Assembly: GCA_965201115.1 (NCBI GenBank) | Contig: OZ241745.1 | Coordinates: 62,001-126,000 of the forward strand | DNA: 64,000 nucleotides | Source: JANQOH01 sp965201115 | GTDB lineage: Bacteria > Pseudomonadota > Alphaproteobacteria > UBA7887 | Reading direction: 5' to 3' | Part shown: positions 45,683 to 54,503 of the stretch, piece after piece | Layout: each line of letters opens with the position of its first letter | Numbering within the stretch: position 1 is the stretch's first letter | The notes under the pieces: model-generated | What the model was told of the DNA's origin: nothing | Database searches by the model: none | The model's input: the letters and a program-made list of their open reading frames with translations, nothing else | Made by a program: the position numbers and the translations under genes

Positions 45683-47383
45683 ATGGCCTACGACGTGGCG
45701 ATCTTGAACGGCATGGCGATCGACGGATCGGGCATGCCGCGCTACCGCGCCGATATCGGCGTGAAGGACGGGCGCATCGCGCGCATCGGACGCATCGCGG
45801 AGCCGGCCGACCGGGTCATCGACGCCGAGGGCCATGTCGTGACCCCCGGCTTCGTGGACGGACACACGCACATGGACGCGCAGGTCTTCTGGGACCCGCT
45901 CGGCAGCTGCTCCTGCTACCACGGCGTGACGACTACGGTCATGGGCAATTGCGGGTTCACGCTCGCCCCCTGCCGCGCCTCCGAGACCGATTACGTGTTC
46001 CGCAATCTGGAGCGCGCGGAAGACATATCGCGCGAGGCCATGCTCGCCGGCATCGACTGGTCGTGGGAGAGCTACCCGGAATATCTCGACGCCGTGGACG
46101 CCGCGCCGAAGGCGCTCAACTACGCGGGCTATGTGGGCCACTCGGCGCTGCGCACCTATGTCATGGGCGAGCGCGCGTTCGACGGCGAGGCGACCGCGGA
46201 TGAGCTCGACCGGATGACGCGCCTCGCGCAAGAGGCGGTGCGCGCCGGGGCGATCGGGTTTTCGACCTCGCGCAGCCCCAGCCACCGCACGTCCGACGAT
46301 CGCCCGGTGGCGAGCCGCGCGGCGCCGTTCGGCGAAGTGCGCGCCATCGTGCGCGGCCTGGGCGAAATCGGCGCCGGCATTTTCCAGCTCGCGATGGAAC
46401 GCGGCGGCGACGAGAAAATGCGCCGCGTGTACGGCGACCTGGTCGAATTGTCGCGGGAAACCGGGCGGCCCGTAACCTTCGGCAGCCTCGCGCGGCGCGA
46501 TCGGCCCGGCCAGTGGCGCGATCTCTACCGCATCGTCGAGCGCGGCAACCTCGCGGGCGCGCGCGTCTTCACGCAGGTCCACAGCCGCGAACTCAATTCC
46601 ATACTGTCGTTTCTCACGACCATGCCGTTCGACGCGCGGGAGGTGTGGCGCGACGTGCGCGCCCGCCCGCTGGCGGCGCAGAAGGCGGCGCTCGCCGACC
46701 CCGAAACGCGCGCGAAACTCATCGAGGTCGCAAGCCGCCCCCATGAGGGGCCGGACGCCATCGGCGCCGAGGCGCGCCCGCCCGAGTGGGATATCTTCTA
46801 CCTGATGGACCGCATCGAGCGCCCGCACCGGTCGTTGGCCGACATCGCGCGCGCGCGCGGCGTCGCGCCCGCCGAGGCGATGATCGACGTGGCGCTCGAG
46901 GGCGACCTCGAGGTGTTCTTTCGCCAGCCGCTGGCCAACGAGAACCAGGACGACGCGCTGGCGCTGATGAAGCACCCGCACTCGGCCGTGACGTTCTCCG
47001 ATTCGGGCGCGCATGTGTCGCAGATCATGGATTCGTCGCTGCAAACCCACCTGCTGAGCCACTGGGTGCGCCAAGAGGAAGCCTTTACGCTGGAAGAGGC
47101 GGTGCGGCTGATTACCCGCGACACCGCCGCCCACTGGGGGTTCCGCGACCGCGGCCTGCTGCGCGAAGGCATGGCGGCGGACATCGCGGTGTTCGACCCC
47201 GACACGGTTGCGCCGCGCATGCCCGAGGTCGTGCATGACCTTCCGGCCGGCGCGCGCCGCCTGCGGCAGACAGCCGACGGCTTCCTCGCGACGCTGGTCG
47301 CCGGCGAAATCGTGCTGCAAGACAACGAACACACCGGCGCGCTGCCCGGCCGCCTGCTCCGCGGCCCGCTGGCCGCGCAATAG
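45683..47383 (+). CDS. D-aminoacylase/N-acyl-D-amino-acid deacylase-like amidohydrolase
   Basis: A 566-residue metal-dependent hydrolase. It starts with YDVAILNGMAIDGSGMPRYRADIGVKDGRIARIG, spanning residues 3-35, and has the metal motif GFVDGHTHMDAQVFWDPLG, then TTVMGNCGFTLAPC, and at the C-terminus SDSGAHVSQIMD. This is the D-aminoacylase family, which removes N-acyl groups from D-amino acids, though many members act on other amides or hydantoin-like compounds. GGGAGGGACGC precedes the ATG at 45683. It may share a transcript with msrP, 57 bases upstream. Confidence 0.88.
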   Translation: MAYDVAILNGMAIDGSGMPRYRADIGVKDGRIARIGRIAEPADRVIDAEGHVVTPGFVDGHTHMDAQVFWDPLGSCSCYHGVTTTVMGNCGFTLAPCRASETDYVFRNLERAEDISREAMLAGIDWSWESYPEYLDAVDAAPKALNYAGYVGHSALRTYVMGERAFDGEATADELDRMTRLAQEAVRAGAIGFSTSRSPSHRTSDDRPVASRAAPFGEVRAIVRGLGEIGAGIFQLAMERGGDEKMRRVYGDLVELSRETGRPVTFGSLARRDRPGQWRDLYRIVERGNLAGARVFTQVHSRELNSILSFLTTMPFDAREVWRDVRARPLAAQKAALADPETRAKLIEVASRPHEGPDAIGAEARPPEWDIFYLMDRIERPHRSLADIARARGVAPAEAMIDVALEGDLEVFFRQPLANENQDDALALMKHPHSAVTFSDSGAHVSQIMDSSLQTHLLSHWVRQEEAFTLEEAVRLITRDTAAHWGFRDRGLLREGMAADIAVFDPDTVAPRMPEVVHDLPAGARRLRQTADGFLATLVAGEIVLQDNEHTGALPGRLLRGPLAAQ

Positions 47384-47412
47384 GCCAAGGTTCCGGCCCG
47401 CGCGCCGCGGGG

Positions 47413-48657
47413 TCAAGACGGCGCCGCGCGCTCCCTGGCCGCAAGCTCGCGCAGGCGGGCGAGGACGGCGGCGCGGCCGGGGCGGTAGTCGCGCGCTTCC
47501 CACCACGCCTCCGCCTCGCGCAGGAGCGCGCCCACGCGGGGGCCGGGGGGGACGCCGAGGGCCTTGGCGTCGCGCCCGCGCACCGGCAGCGCCGGCGCTT
47601 CCCAGGCGTCGGCGGCCGCCAGCGCCTCGTCCAGCCCCTCCGCCGACCCGGCGCCGGCCCAGGCGAGCAGTGCGAGATCGCGAAACCGCGCGGGGCCGAC
47701 GCGATACAGCGCGCGCCGCGCGCCGCGCGCGTCCAGCCCGTACACGTCTTCCGCGGGGGGCGCCAGCGCGCGGAGCCGCCCGGCCCGCGCGTTGGAGAAG
47801 CGCAGGCGGCGGGCAAGCGCCGCGCCGCCGCCGTCCAGGAGCGCCGCCAGCCGCAGTTCGGCGTCCGCCCCGCCGCGCTCCAGCGCGATCAGATTCGCCA
47901 GGCGGCGGCGCCAGTCGGCGCGGAGCGCGGGCGCGACCCAAGCCAGCGCCCCGGCTTCCGCCATGAGATCGAGCGCCGGCAGCGGGTCGGGCGCGGCGAG
48001 GAGTCTGAGCGTCTCCCTGCTTACGCGCTCGCCGGAGAGCCGCTCGAGCCCGTGCGTCAGCGCGCGGCACGCCGCCGCCGCTTCCGCGTCGGGCGGCGGG
48101 CGGCCGAGCCACGCGAAAAAACGGTAGAAACGCAGGATGCGAAGGTAATCCTCTTCAATGCGCCGCCGCGCCGCGCCGACGAACCGCACGCGCCCTGCCG
48201 CCAGATCCGCCCGCCCGCCGAACGGATCGTAAAGCGCGCCGTCCGGATCCATCGACATCGCGTTGACGGTGAAATCGCGCCGCGCGGCGTCCTCCGTCCA
48301 ATCGTCGGTGAAGGCAACCCTGGCGCGGCGCCCGTCGGTCGCGACGTCGCGCCTGAGGGTCGCGATCTCGAACCCGCGATGCGCGGCGACGACCGTGACC
48401 GCGCCGTGCGCGAGGCCGGCGGGTATCGTCTTCGGCTTCAGCCCCGCCGCCGCGGCGCGCGCAATCACCGCTTCGGGCGCGAGCGGCGTCGCCAGATCGA
48501 TGTCGCCGACCGGCGCGCCGCGCAGCGTGTCGCGAACGCAGCCGCCGACGAACCGCACCGCGCCGCCGTCGGCCCGCAACGCGGCCACGACCGCGCGCAC
48601 AGGCGCCTCGCGCGTCCAGGCTGGCGGCCGCAGGCGCGCCGCCGGCGCCGCGCTCAT
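47413..48657 (-). CDS. cca: CCA tRNA nucleotidyltransferase
   Basis: A 414-residue class II nucleotidyltransferase that adds or repairs the 3' CCA of tRNA. The catalytic GGCVRD and DIDLAT (D-x-D) motifs lie near residues 38-57, the RRDFTVNAMSMDP motif near 128, and the head-neck element RIEEDYLRILRFYRFFAWLG near 165, all diagnostic. The start at 48655-48657 overlaps the stop of the DUF6111 gene as ATGA. It is the last gene of a coupled three-gene operon (Nudix, DUF6111, cca) seen in alphaproteobacteria. Confidence 0.95.
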   Translation of the reverse strand: MSAAPAARLRPPAWTREAPVRAVVAALRADGGAVRFVGGCVRDTLRGAPVGDIDLATPLAPEAVIARAAAAGLKPKTIPAGLAHGAVTVVAAHRGFEIATLRRDVATDGRRARVAFTDDWTEDAARRDFTVNAMSMDPDGALYDPFGGRADLAAGRVRFVGAARRRIEEDYLRILRFYRFFAWLGRPPPDAEAAAACRALTHGLERLSGERVSRETLRLLAAPDPLPALDLMAEAGALAWVAPALRADWRRRLANLIALERGGADAELRLAALLDGGGAALARRLRFSNARAGRLRALAPPAEDVYGLDARGARRALYRVGPARFRDLALLAWAGAGSAEGLDEALAAADAWEAPALPVRGRDAKALGVPPGPRVGALLREAEAWWEARDYRPGRAAVLARLRELAARERAAPS

Positions 48658-48914
48658 TCCTCGAAACCGCCGGGAACCGTCGTGCCGTCCCTTTCGACCG
48701 TCGTGGGGCGATAGACAGAGCCCGGGCGGCCGCCGTCGAACAGTGTCGAGGCGATCAGCGACAACACGACGAGCATGAGGCCGGCGACGGCGAGCAGGGC
48801 CCACGGCGTCGCGCGGTCGCGCGCCGCGCCGCGCCGCGCCTCCCACCGCCGCCAAAGCAGATACAGCGCCAGGGGCAGGACCAGCAGGAGCGCGCGCAAA
48901 ATCGCGAAACTCAT
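48654..48914 (-). CDS. Small membrane protein, DUF6111-like
   Basis: An 86-residue protein with two hydrophobic helices (about 4-20 and 38-58) separated by a WRRWEARRGAARDR loop, and a C-terminal PGSVYRPTTVERDGTTVPGGF segment typical of the DUF6111 family. Function unknown. Both ends overlap neighbours by 4 bases (ATGA), tying it to cca and the Nudix hydrolase. Confidence 0.85.
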   Translation of the reverse strand: MSFAILRALLLVLPLALYLLWRRWEARRGAARDRATPWALLAVAGLMLVVLSLIASTLFDGGRPGSVYRPTTVERDGTTVPGGFEE

Positions 48915-49519
48915 GTTCCGGTCCGCAGGATTTCGTAGAGGTTGACAAGCATGCGCGCCGTCGCGCCCCAAATATAGCGATCTCCGTAGGGCAGCACATA
49001 GAAGCTGCGGCGCACGCCCCGCGCCACCGCCGTGCGCCGGACATGGTTGCGGGGATCGAGCGCGAACGACAGCGGCATCTCGAACGCCTCGGCGACCTCC
49101 TCCGGCGCGAGCGCGAGGTCGGACAGCGCGAAAGGCGCGGCGACGATGCCGACCACGGGCACGACGCGGTATCCCGTGCCGGTTATGCATGTGTCGAGGC
49201 AGCCCACGACCTCGACGCGCGCGCGGGGCAGGCCGATTTCCTCTTCGGTTTCGCGCAAGGCGGCGTCGATGGGGCCGCGGTCGCCGGGTTCGACGCGCCC
49301 GCCGGGAAAGCCGATCTGCCCGGGGTGCGACCGCAGGCCGTCGGCGCGGCGCGTGAGGAGAACGCTCATCTCGCCGCCGCGGTCGATCAGCGGCGCGAGA
49401 ACGGCGGCGTCGCTCGGCGGGGCGGCGGCGGTCTCCCCGGTCTCGGCCGCGAGCGACGCAGGAAGCGCGCGCGCGGCGCGGCGGCCCGCCAAACGTTCGA
49501 TCGCGAGCGCGCGGGTCAC
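48911..49519 (-). CDS. CoA pyrophosphatase (Nudix hydrolase)
   Basis: About 202 residues. The CoA-specific motif LLTRRADGLRSHPGQIGFPGG is followed by the Nudix box with REXXEE as LRETEEEIGL. Such enzymes hydrolyse CoA to 4'-phosphopantetheine and 3',5'-ADP. No ATG gives a sensible length; the GTG at 49517-49519 (VTRALAIERL) fits the family, and longer frames run into non-conserved sequence. Divergent from the MoxR gene. Confidence 0.88.
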   Translation of the reverse strand: MTRALAIERLAGRRAARALPASLAAETGETAAAPPSDAAVLAPLIDRGGEMSVLLTRRADGLRSHPGQIGFPGGRVEPGDRGPIDAALRETEEEIGLPRARVEVVGCLDTCITGTGYRVVPVVGIVAAPFALSDLALAPEEVAEAFEMPLSFALDPRNHVRRTAVARGVRRSFYVLPYGDRYIWGATARMLVNLYEILRTGT

Positions 49520-49763
49520 GCGGGCCGCCCGCGAACGGGTTTGCGAAGAGATTTGCGAACGGCGGGCGCGTCGTGATAGAAGCGCGCGCCGCGCCCGTTC
49601 CGGGCGCCGGCGCCGCCGAAACCCCGGCGGCCCGCCCCGTCCCCGCCGGATGGACCCTCGGGGGCCGCGCCGGCGCGCTTCCCGGAATCGACCGTTTCGC
49701 GGACCATGCCCGCAGTTTAACGCATCCTGACGCATTAACGCATCGGAAAGCGCCAGCAACGCC

Positions 49764-50795
49764 ATGAACGCCATGACCGACGCCGCCACCGACATCGCGC
49801 CCATCGGCGCGCGCGGCGAAGACCGCCTTGTCGGCGAGATCGAGGCTCTCGGACACACGATGGCCCGCGTGCGCCGGCATGTCGGCGAGCTGATTTACGG
49901 GCAGCCCGACGTGGTCGATCTCGCGCTGATAACCTTGCTGTCGGGCGGCCACGCGCTGCTGGTCGGCGTGCCGGGCCTCGCCAAGACCCGCCTGACCGAA
50001 ACGCTCGGCGCGGTCGCCGGGCTGTCGGAAAAACGCATACAGTTCACACCCGATCTGATGCCGGCCGACATCGTGGGGTCGGAGGTGCTCGAGGAATCGG
50101 AGACCGGGCGGCGCAGCTTCCGCTTCATCCGGGGGCCGGTGTTCTGCCAGTTGCTGATGGCCGACGAGATCAACCGCGCCAGCCCGCGCACGCAGTCGGC
50201 GCTGTTGCAGGCGATGCAGGAGAACGAGGTCTCGGTGGCCGGGACGCGCCACCGCCTGCCCCGCCCGTTCCACGTCATTGCGACGCAAAACCCCCTTGAG
50301 CAGGAAGGGACCTATCCGCTGCCCGAGGCGCAGCTCGACCGCTTCCTCATGCAGATCGATATCGGCTACCCGGCGTTCGAGTCGGAGCGCCGCATGGTGC
50401 TGGCGACCACCGGGGCCGGCGAGGCCGCGCCGCGCCCGGCCATGACCGCGGACGAGCTGATGGCGGCGCAGCGCCTGGTGCGCGCGGCGCCGGTCGGCGA
50501 ATCCGTCGTCGAAGCGATTCTGCGGCTGGTGCGGTCGGGCCGCCCCGAGGTTTCCGATATCGACGAGGTGCGCGAGTCGGTGTCGTGGGGGCCGGGGCCG
50601 CGCGCGAGCCAGGCGCTCATGCTCGCGTCGCGCGCGCGGGCGATTCTCGACGGGCGGCTGTCGCCCTCGGTCGACGACGTCGTTGCGCTGGCGCCGCCCA
50701 TCCTGCGCCACCGCATGGACGTGGGCTTCGCCGCGCGCGCCGAAGGCGCGACGGTCGAACGCATCGTCGCGCGCATGTGCGCGCCGCTCGCCTGA
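49764..50795 (+). CDS. MoxR-family AAA+ ATPase
   Basis: A 343-residue AAA+ chaperone-like ATPase. Walker A GVPGLAKT at about 73-80, Walker B LLMADEINRASP at about 131-142, the VIATQNPLEQEGTYPLPEAQLDRF sensor region near 172-195, all characteristic of MoxR. It probably works with the DUF58 and von Willebrand-like membrane proteins encoded next, a conserved set of unclear function in envelope or cofactor maturation. First of four same-strand genes. Confidence 0.93.
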   Translation: MNAMTDAATDIAPIGARGEDRLVGEIEALGHTMARVRRHVGELIYGQPDVVDLALITLLSGGHALLVGVPGLAKTRLTETLGAVAGLSEKRIQFTPDLMPADIVGSEVLEESETGRRSFRFIRGPVFCQLLMADEINRASPRTQSALLQAMQENEVSVAGTRHRLPRPFHVIATQNPLEQEGTYPLPEAQLDRFLMQIDIGYPAFESERRMVLATTGAGEAAPRPAMTADELMAAQRLVRAAPVGESVVEAILRLVRSGRPEVSDIDEVRESVSWGPGPRASQALMLASRARAILDGRLSPSVDDVVALAPPILRHRMDVGFAARAEGATVERIVARMCAPLA

Positions 50796-50814
50796 CGCCG
50801 CGCCGCCGCGGGCC

Positions 50815-51726
50815 GTGAGCGCCGCCGGCGCCGCACAGGAGGTTCGCCGCCGCGCGGAGCGGACGGCGGCGGCGCTGCCCGCCCTGCTTGTCGCCGCGCG
50901 GCGCGTGGCGGCTACCGTGCAACAGGGCGTACACGGCCGCCGCCGCCCCGGACCGGGCGAAACCTTTTGGCAGTTCCGCCGCTACGAACCCGGCGACCCC
51001 GCTTCCGCCATAGACTGGCGGCAGTCGGCGCGGACCTCGCGCCTCTATGTCCGCGAGCGCGAATGGGAAGCGTCGCAAACCGTGTGGATATGGCGCGACG
51101 GCTCGGCGTCGATGGCGTTCGCGTCGTCCGGCGCCGGGGAGACCAAGGCGGACCGCGCCGCGCTGATCGCCCTGGCCGTCGCGGCGCTGCTGCTGCGCGG
51201 CGGCGAGCAGGTCGCCCTGTTCGGCGCCGACCGGCGGCCGGCGCGCGGCGCCGCCGCGCTCGCGCGGCTTGCCGAACGGCTCATCGGCGGCGGCGGCGGC
51301 GGACTCCCCGCCGACGCCTGGGCGCCGCGCCACGCGCGCGTCGTGCTGATCGGCGATTTTCTCGATCCCATCGAGGAGATCGAGGCCGCGGTGGGGCGGC
51401 TGACCGGCCTGGGCGCGATGGGCCACCTCGTGCAGGTGCTCGACCCCGCCGAGGAAACGCTGCCGTTTTCCGGCCGCGTGCGTTTCACCGGCCTGGAAGG
51501 CGAGGGCGAGCCGCTGATCGGGCGCGTGGAGGCCGTGCGCGCCGAGTATCGCGCGCGGCTCGCCGACCGCCGCGCCGCGCTCGCCGCCATCGCCCGCCGC
51601 GCCGGCTGGACCTCGCTGAGCCATCGCACCGACCGGGCGCCGGAGACGGCCGTGCTCGCCCTCTATCTCGCGCTCGCGGCGCAACTCGACGGCGCAACCC
51701 GGGCGCGACCGGCGGCCGCCTCGTAA
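50815..51726 (+). CDS. DUF58-domain protein
   Basis: A 303-residue protein from a GTG at 50815. The DUF58 signature appears as HGRRRPGPGETFWQFRRYEPGDPASAIDWRQSART, spanning about residues 44-78, then an integrin-like VWIWRDGSASM strand with a partial MIDAS. It usually acts with MoxR. Its stop overlaps the next ATG (TAATG), so translation is coupled. Confidence 0.9.
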   Translation: MSAAGAAQEVRRRAERTAAALPALLVAARRVAATVQQGVHGRRRPGPGETFWQFRRYEPGDPASAIDWRQSARTSRLYVREREWEASQTVWIWRDGSASMAFASSGAGETKADRAALIALAVAALLLRGGEQVALFGADRRPARGAAALARLAERLIGGGGGGLPADAWAPRHARVVLIGDFLDPIEEIEAAVGRLTGLGAMGHLVQVLDPAEETLPFSGRVRFTGLEGEGEPLIGRVEAVRAEYRARLADRRAALAAIARRAGWTSLSHRTDRAPETAVLALYLALAAQLDGATRARPAAAS

Positions 51727-54497
51727 TGCCCGGTTTCGGCGCTCTGACGTTCATGGCGCCCTGGGCGCTGGCGGCCTTGGCCGTCCTGCCGCTCCTGTGG
51801 CTGTTGCTGCGCGTTCGCCCGCCGGCGCCGCGGCGCATCGCGTTTCCGGCCGTGCGGCTGCTGTTCGGTCTCGGCGAGGACGAACAAACCCCCGCGCGAA
51901 CGCCGCCCTGGCTTCTGATCCTGCGCCTCGTTCTGGCGGCGCTCGTTATCCTCGCGGCGGCGCATCCCGTGATCGACATTCCCGCCGCGGGGCGGACCGG
52001 CGGGCCGCTGGTTTTGGTCATCGATGACGGCTGGGCCGCGGCGGCGGGCTGGGAGCGCCGCGCCGCACTCGGCGAGGCGCTGATCGAGGGCGCCGCGCTG
52101 GAGGGCCGCGGCGCGCGGGTCGCCGGAACCGCGCCGATCGCGGTTGGCGCCGACGGGCGGCCGCGATTCGCGCTTGGCGCGCTGACGCCCGCGCGCGATG
52201 CGCTGGCGGCGCTGCGGCTCGCGCGGCCGAAGCCCTGGCCGGTCGATCGCGCGGGCTTCGCCGAAGCCTTCCGCGGCGCGGCGGCGGATATGGAAGACGC
52301 GGAAATCGCGTGGCTGAGCGACGGCATTGCCGATTCCGACCCCGCCGGGACCGCGAGCTTCATGGCGGCGCTGGAAGCCGCCGGGCCGGTCACGGCCTGG
52401 CTCGACCCGCCGGAGGATCGCGCGCTGGCCCTGCTGCCGCCCGCGGCCGACGCCGGCGGCCTCGCGTTGCGCGCCGCGCGCGCGGCGCCGGGCGCGGCGC
52501 GCACGATTGTCGTGCATGCCGCCGCGGCCGACGGGCGCGTTCTCGCCAGCCAGCCCCTGACGTTCGCCGAGGGCGAAGCGCGCGCGGAAGGTCTCCTCGA
52601 CGTCCCGCTCGACCTGCGCAACGCGATCGCGCGCCTTGCGATCGAGGGCGAGGCCAGCGCCGCGGCGGCGCTGTTTCTCGACGAGCGCTATCGCCGCCGG
52701 CCGGCGGGCCTGATCTCGGGCGGCGGGTTCGAAAGCGACCAGCCGCTGCTTTCCGACCTGTATTACCTTGAGCGCGCGCTGGCGCCGTTCAGCGAAACGC
52801 GCCGCGGAAACGTCGAGGAACTGATCGGCGGCGGCGTGTCGCTGCTCGTCCTGGCCGATGTCGGGCAATTGACCGCCGACGCGGAAAACGCGCTGGCGCG
52901 GTGGATCGAATCCGGCGGCGTTCTCGTGCGCTTTGCCGGCGCGCGTGTCGCCGAGGGAGTCGATGGGCTGGTTCCCGTGCGCTTGCGCGGCGGCGGCGGG
53001 CGGGCGCTCGGCGGCGCGCTGACGTGGGAGCGCCCGCGCGGCCTCGGCCCGTTTCCGGATGCCTCGCCGTTCGCCGGCCTTGCGATTCCCGATGACGTCG
53101 CGGTGGAGCGTCAGGTTTTGGCCGAGCCGGCGCTGGACCTGGACGCCAGGAGCTGGGCGCGCCTCGACGACGGCACGCCGCTCGTCACGGCGGAGCGCCG
53201 CGGCGCCGGATGGCTGGTTCTGTTTCACACAACCGCCAACGCCGAATGGTCGAGCCTCGCCCTGTCGGGCCTGTTCGTGGAGATGATGCGGAGAATCGCG
53301 GGGCTGAGCGAAGGCGTGGCCGGCGCGGACGCGGCGGGGGTTCTGCCGCCGCTGACCTCGCTCGACGGGTTCGGGCGGCTGGGCGATCCGCCTTCCGGCG
53401 CCGCGCCGATCGCGGCCCGGGACTTTGCCGCGGCGCGCCCGGGCCCCGCGCATCCGCCGGGCGAATACGGCGACTCCATGCAGCGCCGGGCGCTCAATCT
53501 CGGCGGCGGCGAACTTGCGACCGCCGCTCTCGCGGCGCTTCCCGGCGACGCGGTCGCGCGCGGCTATGCGGCCGCGCGGGCGCGCGACCTCCGTCCGTGG
53601 CTGCTTGCCGCCGCGCTCGCGCTCGCCGTCGCCGATACGCTGATCGCGCTGCGGTTGCGCGGCCGGCTGCGGGCGCCGTTCCGCCGCCGCGCCGGCGCGC
53701 TCGCCGCGCCGCTTGCGCTGGTCGTTCCGCTCGTGCTCTCCGGCGATGCGGCCGCGCAGGCGCTTTCCGACGCCGAAGCCGCCGCCCTGACGCAGCAGAC
53801 GCGTTTCGCCTGGGTGGAAACCGGCGACGCCGAGATCGACCGGGTGAGCGCGGAAGGGTTGACGGGGCTTTCGTGGGTGCTGCGCGCGCGCACGGCGGTG
53901 GAGGCCGGGGCGCCGGTCGGTGTGGATCCCGCGCGGGACGAACTCGCGTTTTTTCCGCTGCTCTACTGGCCGGCGTCGGCGGGGCAGGCGCCGCTCGACG
54001 CCGCCGCCATCGGCCGCATCGACGATTATCTCAGGCGCGGCGGGCTGATCCTGTTCGACACACGCGATCGCTCCCCCGGCGCCGACGGGGAGACTCCCGG
54101 CGGCGCCCGCCTGCGCGCGCTTTTGCGCGGCCTCGACATTCCGCCGTTGCGGCGGGTCCCCGGCGACCACGCGCTGACGCGCGCGTTCTACCTGCTCGAC
54201 CGCTTTCCCGGCCGCTGGACCGGCGGCGGTATTTGGGTGGAAAGCCACGAGGGCGGGGCGAACGACGGCGTATCGTCTGTCGTCGTCGGCAGCAACGACT
54301 ATGCGGCCGCCTGGGCGCTCGACGCCGACGGCTTCCCCCTCTACCCGACGATACCGGGAACCGACCGCCAGCGCGAATGGGCGATGCGGTTCGGCATCAA
54401 CCTGGCGATGTATGCGCTGACGGGAAACTACAAGGCCGATCAGGTGCATATCCCGGCGATCCTGCGGCGCCTCGGCGAGACGGGGGCGGCGGAATAG
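51726..54497 (+). CDS. DUF4159-domain membrane protein with N-terminal BatA-like segment
   Basis: A 923-residue protein. The N-terminus has a BatA-type membrane start (APWALAALAVLPLLWLLLRVRPP, about 11-33) and a second helix near 62-78. A large von Willebrand/GATase-like periplasmic region follows; further helices occur near 620-640 and 655-680. The C-terminal ~230 residues are DUF4159 (FFPLLYWPASAGQ, YLRRGGLILFDTRD, GIWVESHEGGANDGVSSV). Third gene of the MoxR operon. Probably an inner-membrane scaffold; exact role unknown. Confidence 0.88.
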   Translation: MPGFGALTFMAPWALAALAVLPLLWLLLRVRPPAPRRIAFPAVRLLFGLGEDEQTPARTPPWLLILRLVLAALVILAAAHPVIDIPAAGRTGGPLVLVIDDGWAAAAGWERRAALGEALIEGAALEGRGARVAGTAPIAVGADGRPRFALGALTPARDALAALRLARPKPWPVDRAGFAEAFRGAAADMEDAEIAWLSDGIADSDPAGTASFMAALEAAGPVTAWLDPPEDRALALLPPAADAGGLALRAARAAPGAARTIVVHAAAADGRVLASQPLTFAEGEARAEGLLDVPLDLRNAIARLAIEGEASAAAALFLDERYRRRPAGLISGGGFESDQPLLSDLYYLERALAPFSETRRGNVEELIGGGVSLLVLADVGQLTADAENALARWIESGGVLVRFAGARVAEGVDGLVPVRLRGGGGRALGGALTWERPRGLGPFPDASPFAGLAIPDDVAVERQVLAEPALDLDARSWARLDDGTPLVTAERRGAGWLVLFHTTANAEWSSLALSGLFVEMMRRIAGLSEGVAGADAAGVLPPLTSLDGFGRLGDPPSGAAPIAARDFAAARPGPAHPPGEYGDSMQRRALNLGGGELATAALAALPGDAVARGYAAARARDLRPWLLAAALALAVADTLIALRLRGRLRAPFRRRAGALAAPLALVVPLVLSGDAAAQALSDAEAAALTQQTRFAWVETGDAEIDRVSAEGLTGLSWVLRARTAVEAGAPVGVDPARDELAFFPLLYWPASAGQAPLDAAAIGRIDDYLRRGGLILFDTRDRSPGADGETPGGARLRALLRGLDIPPLRRVPGDHALTRAFYLLDRFPGRWTGGGIWVESHEGGANDGVSSVVVGSNDYAAAWALDADGFPLYPTIPGTDRQREWAMRFGINLAMYALTGNYKADQVHIPAILRRLGETGAAE

Positions 54498-54503
54498 CGG
54501 GCG

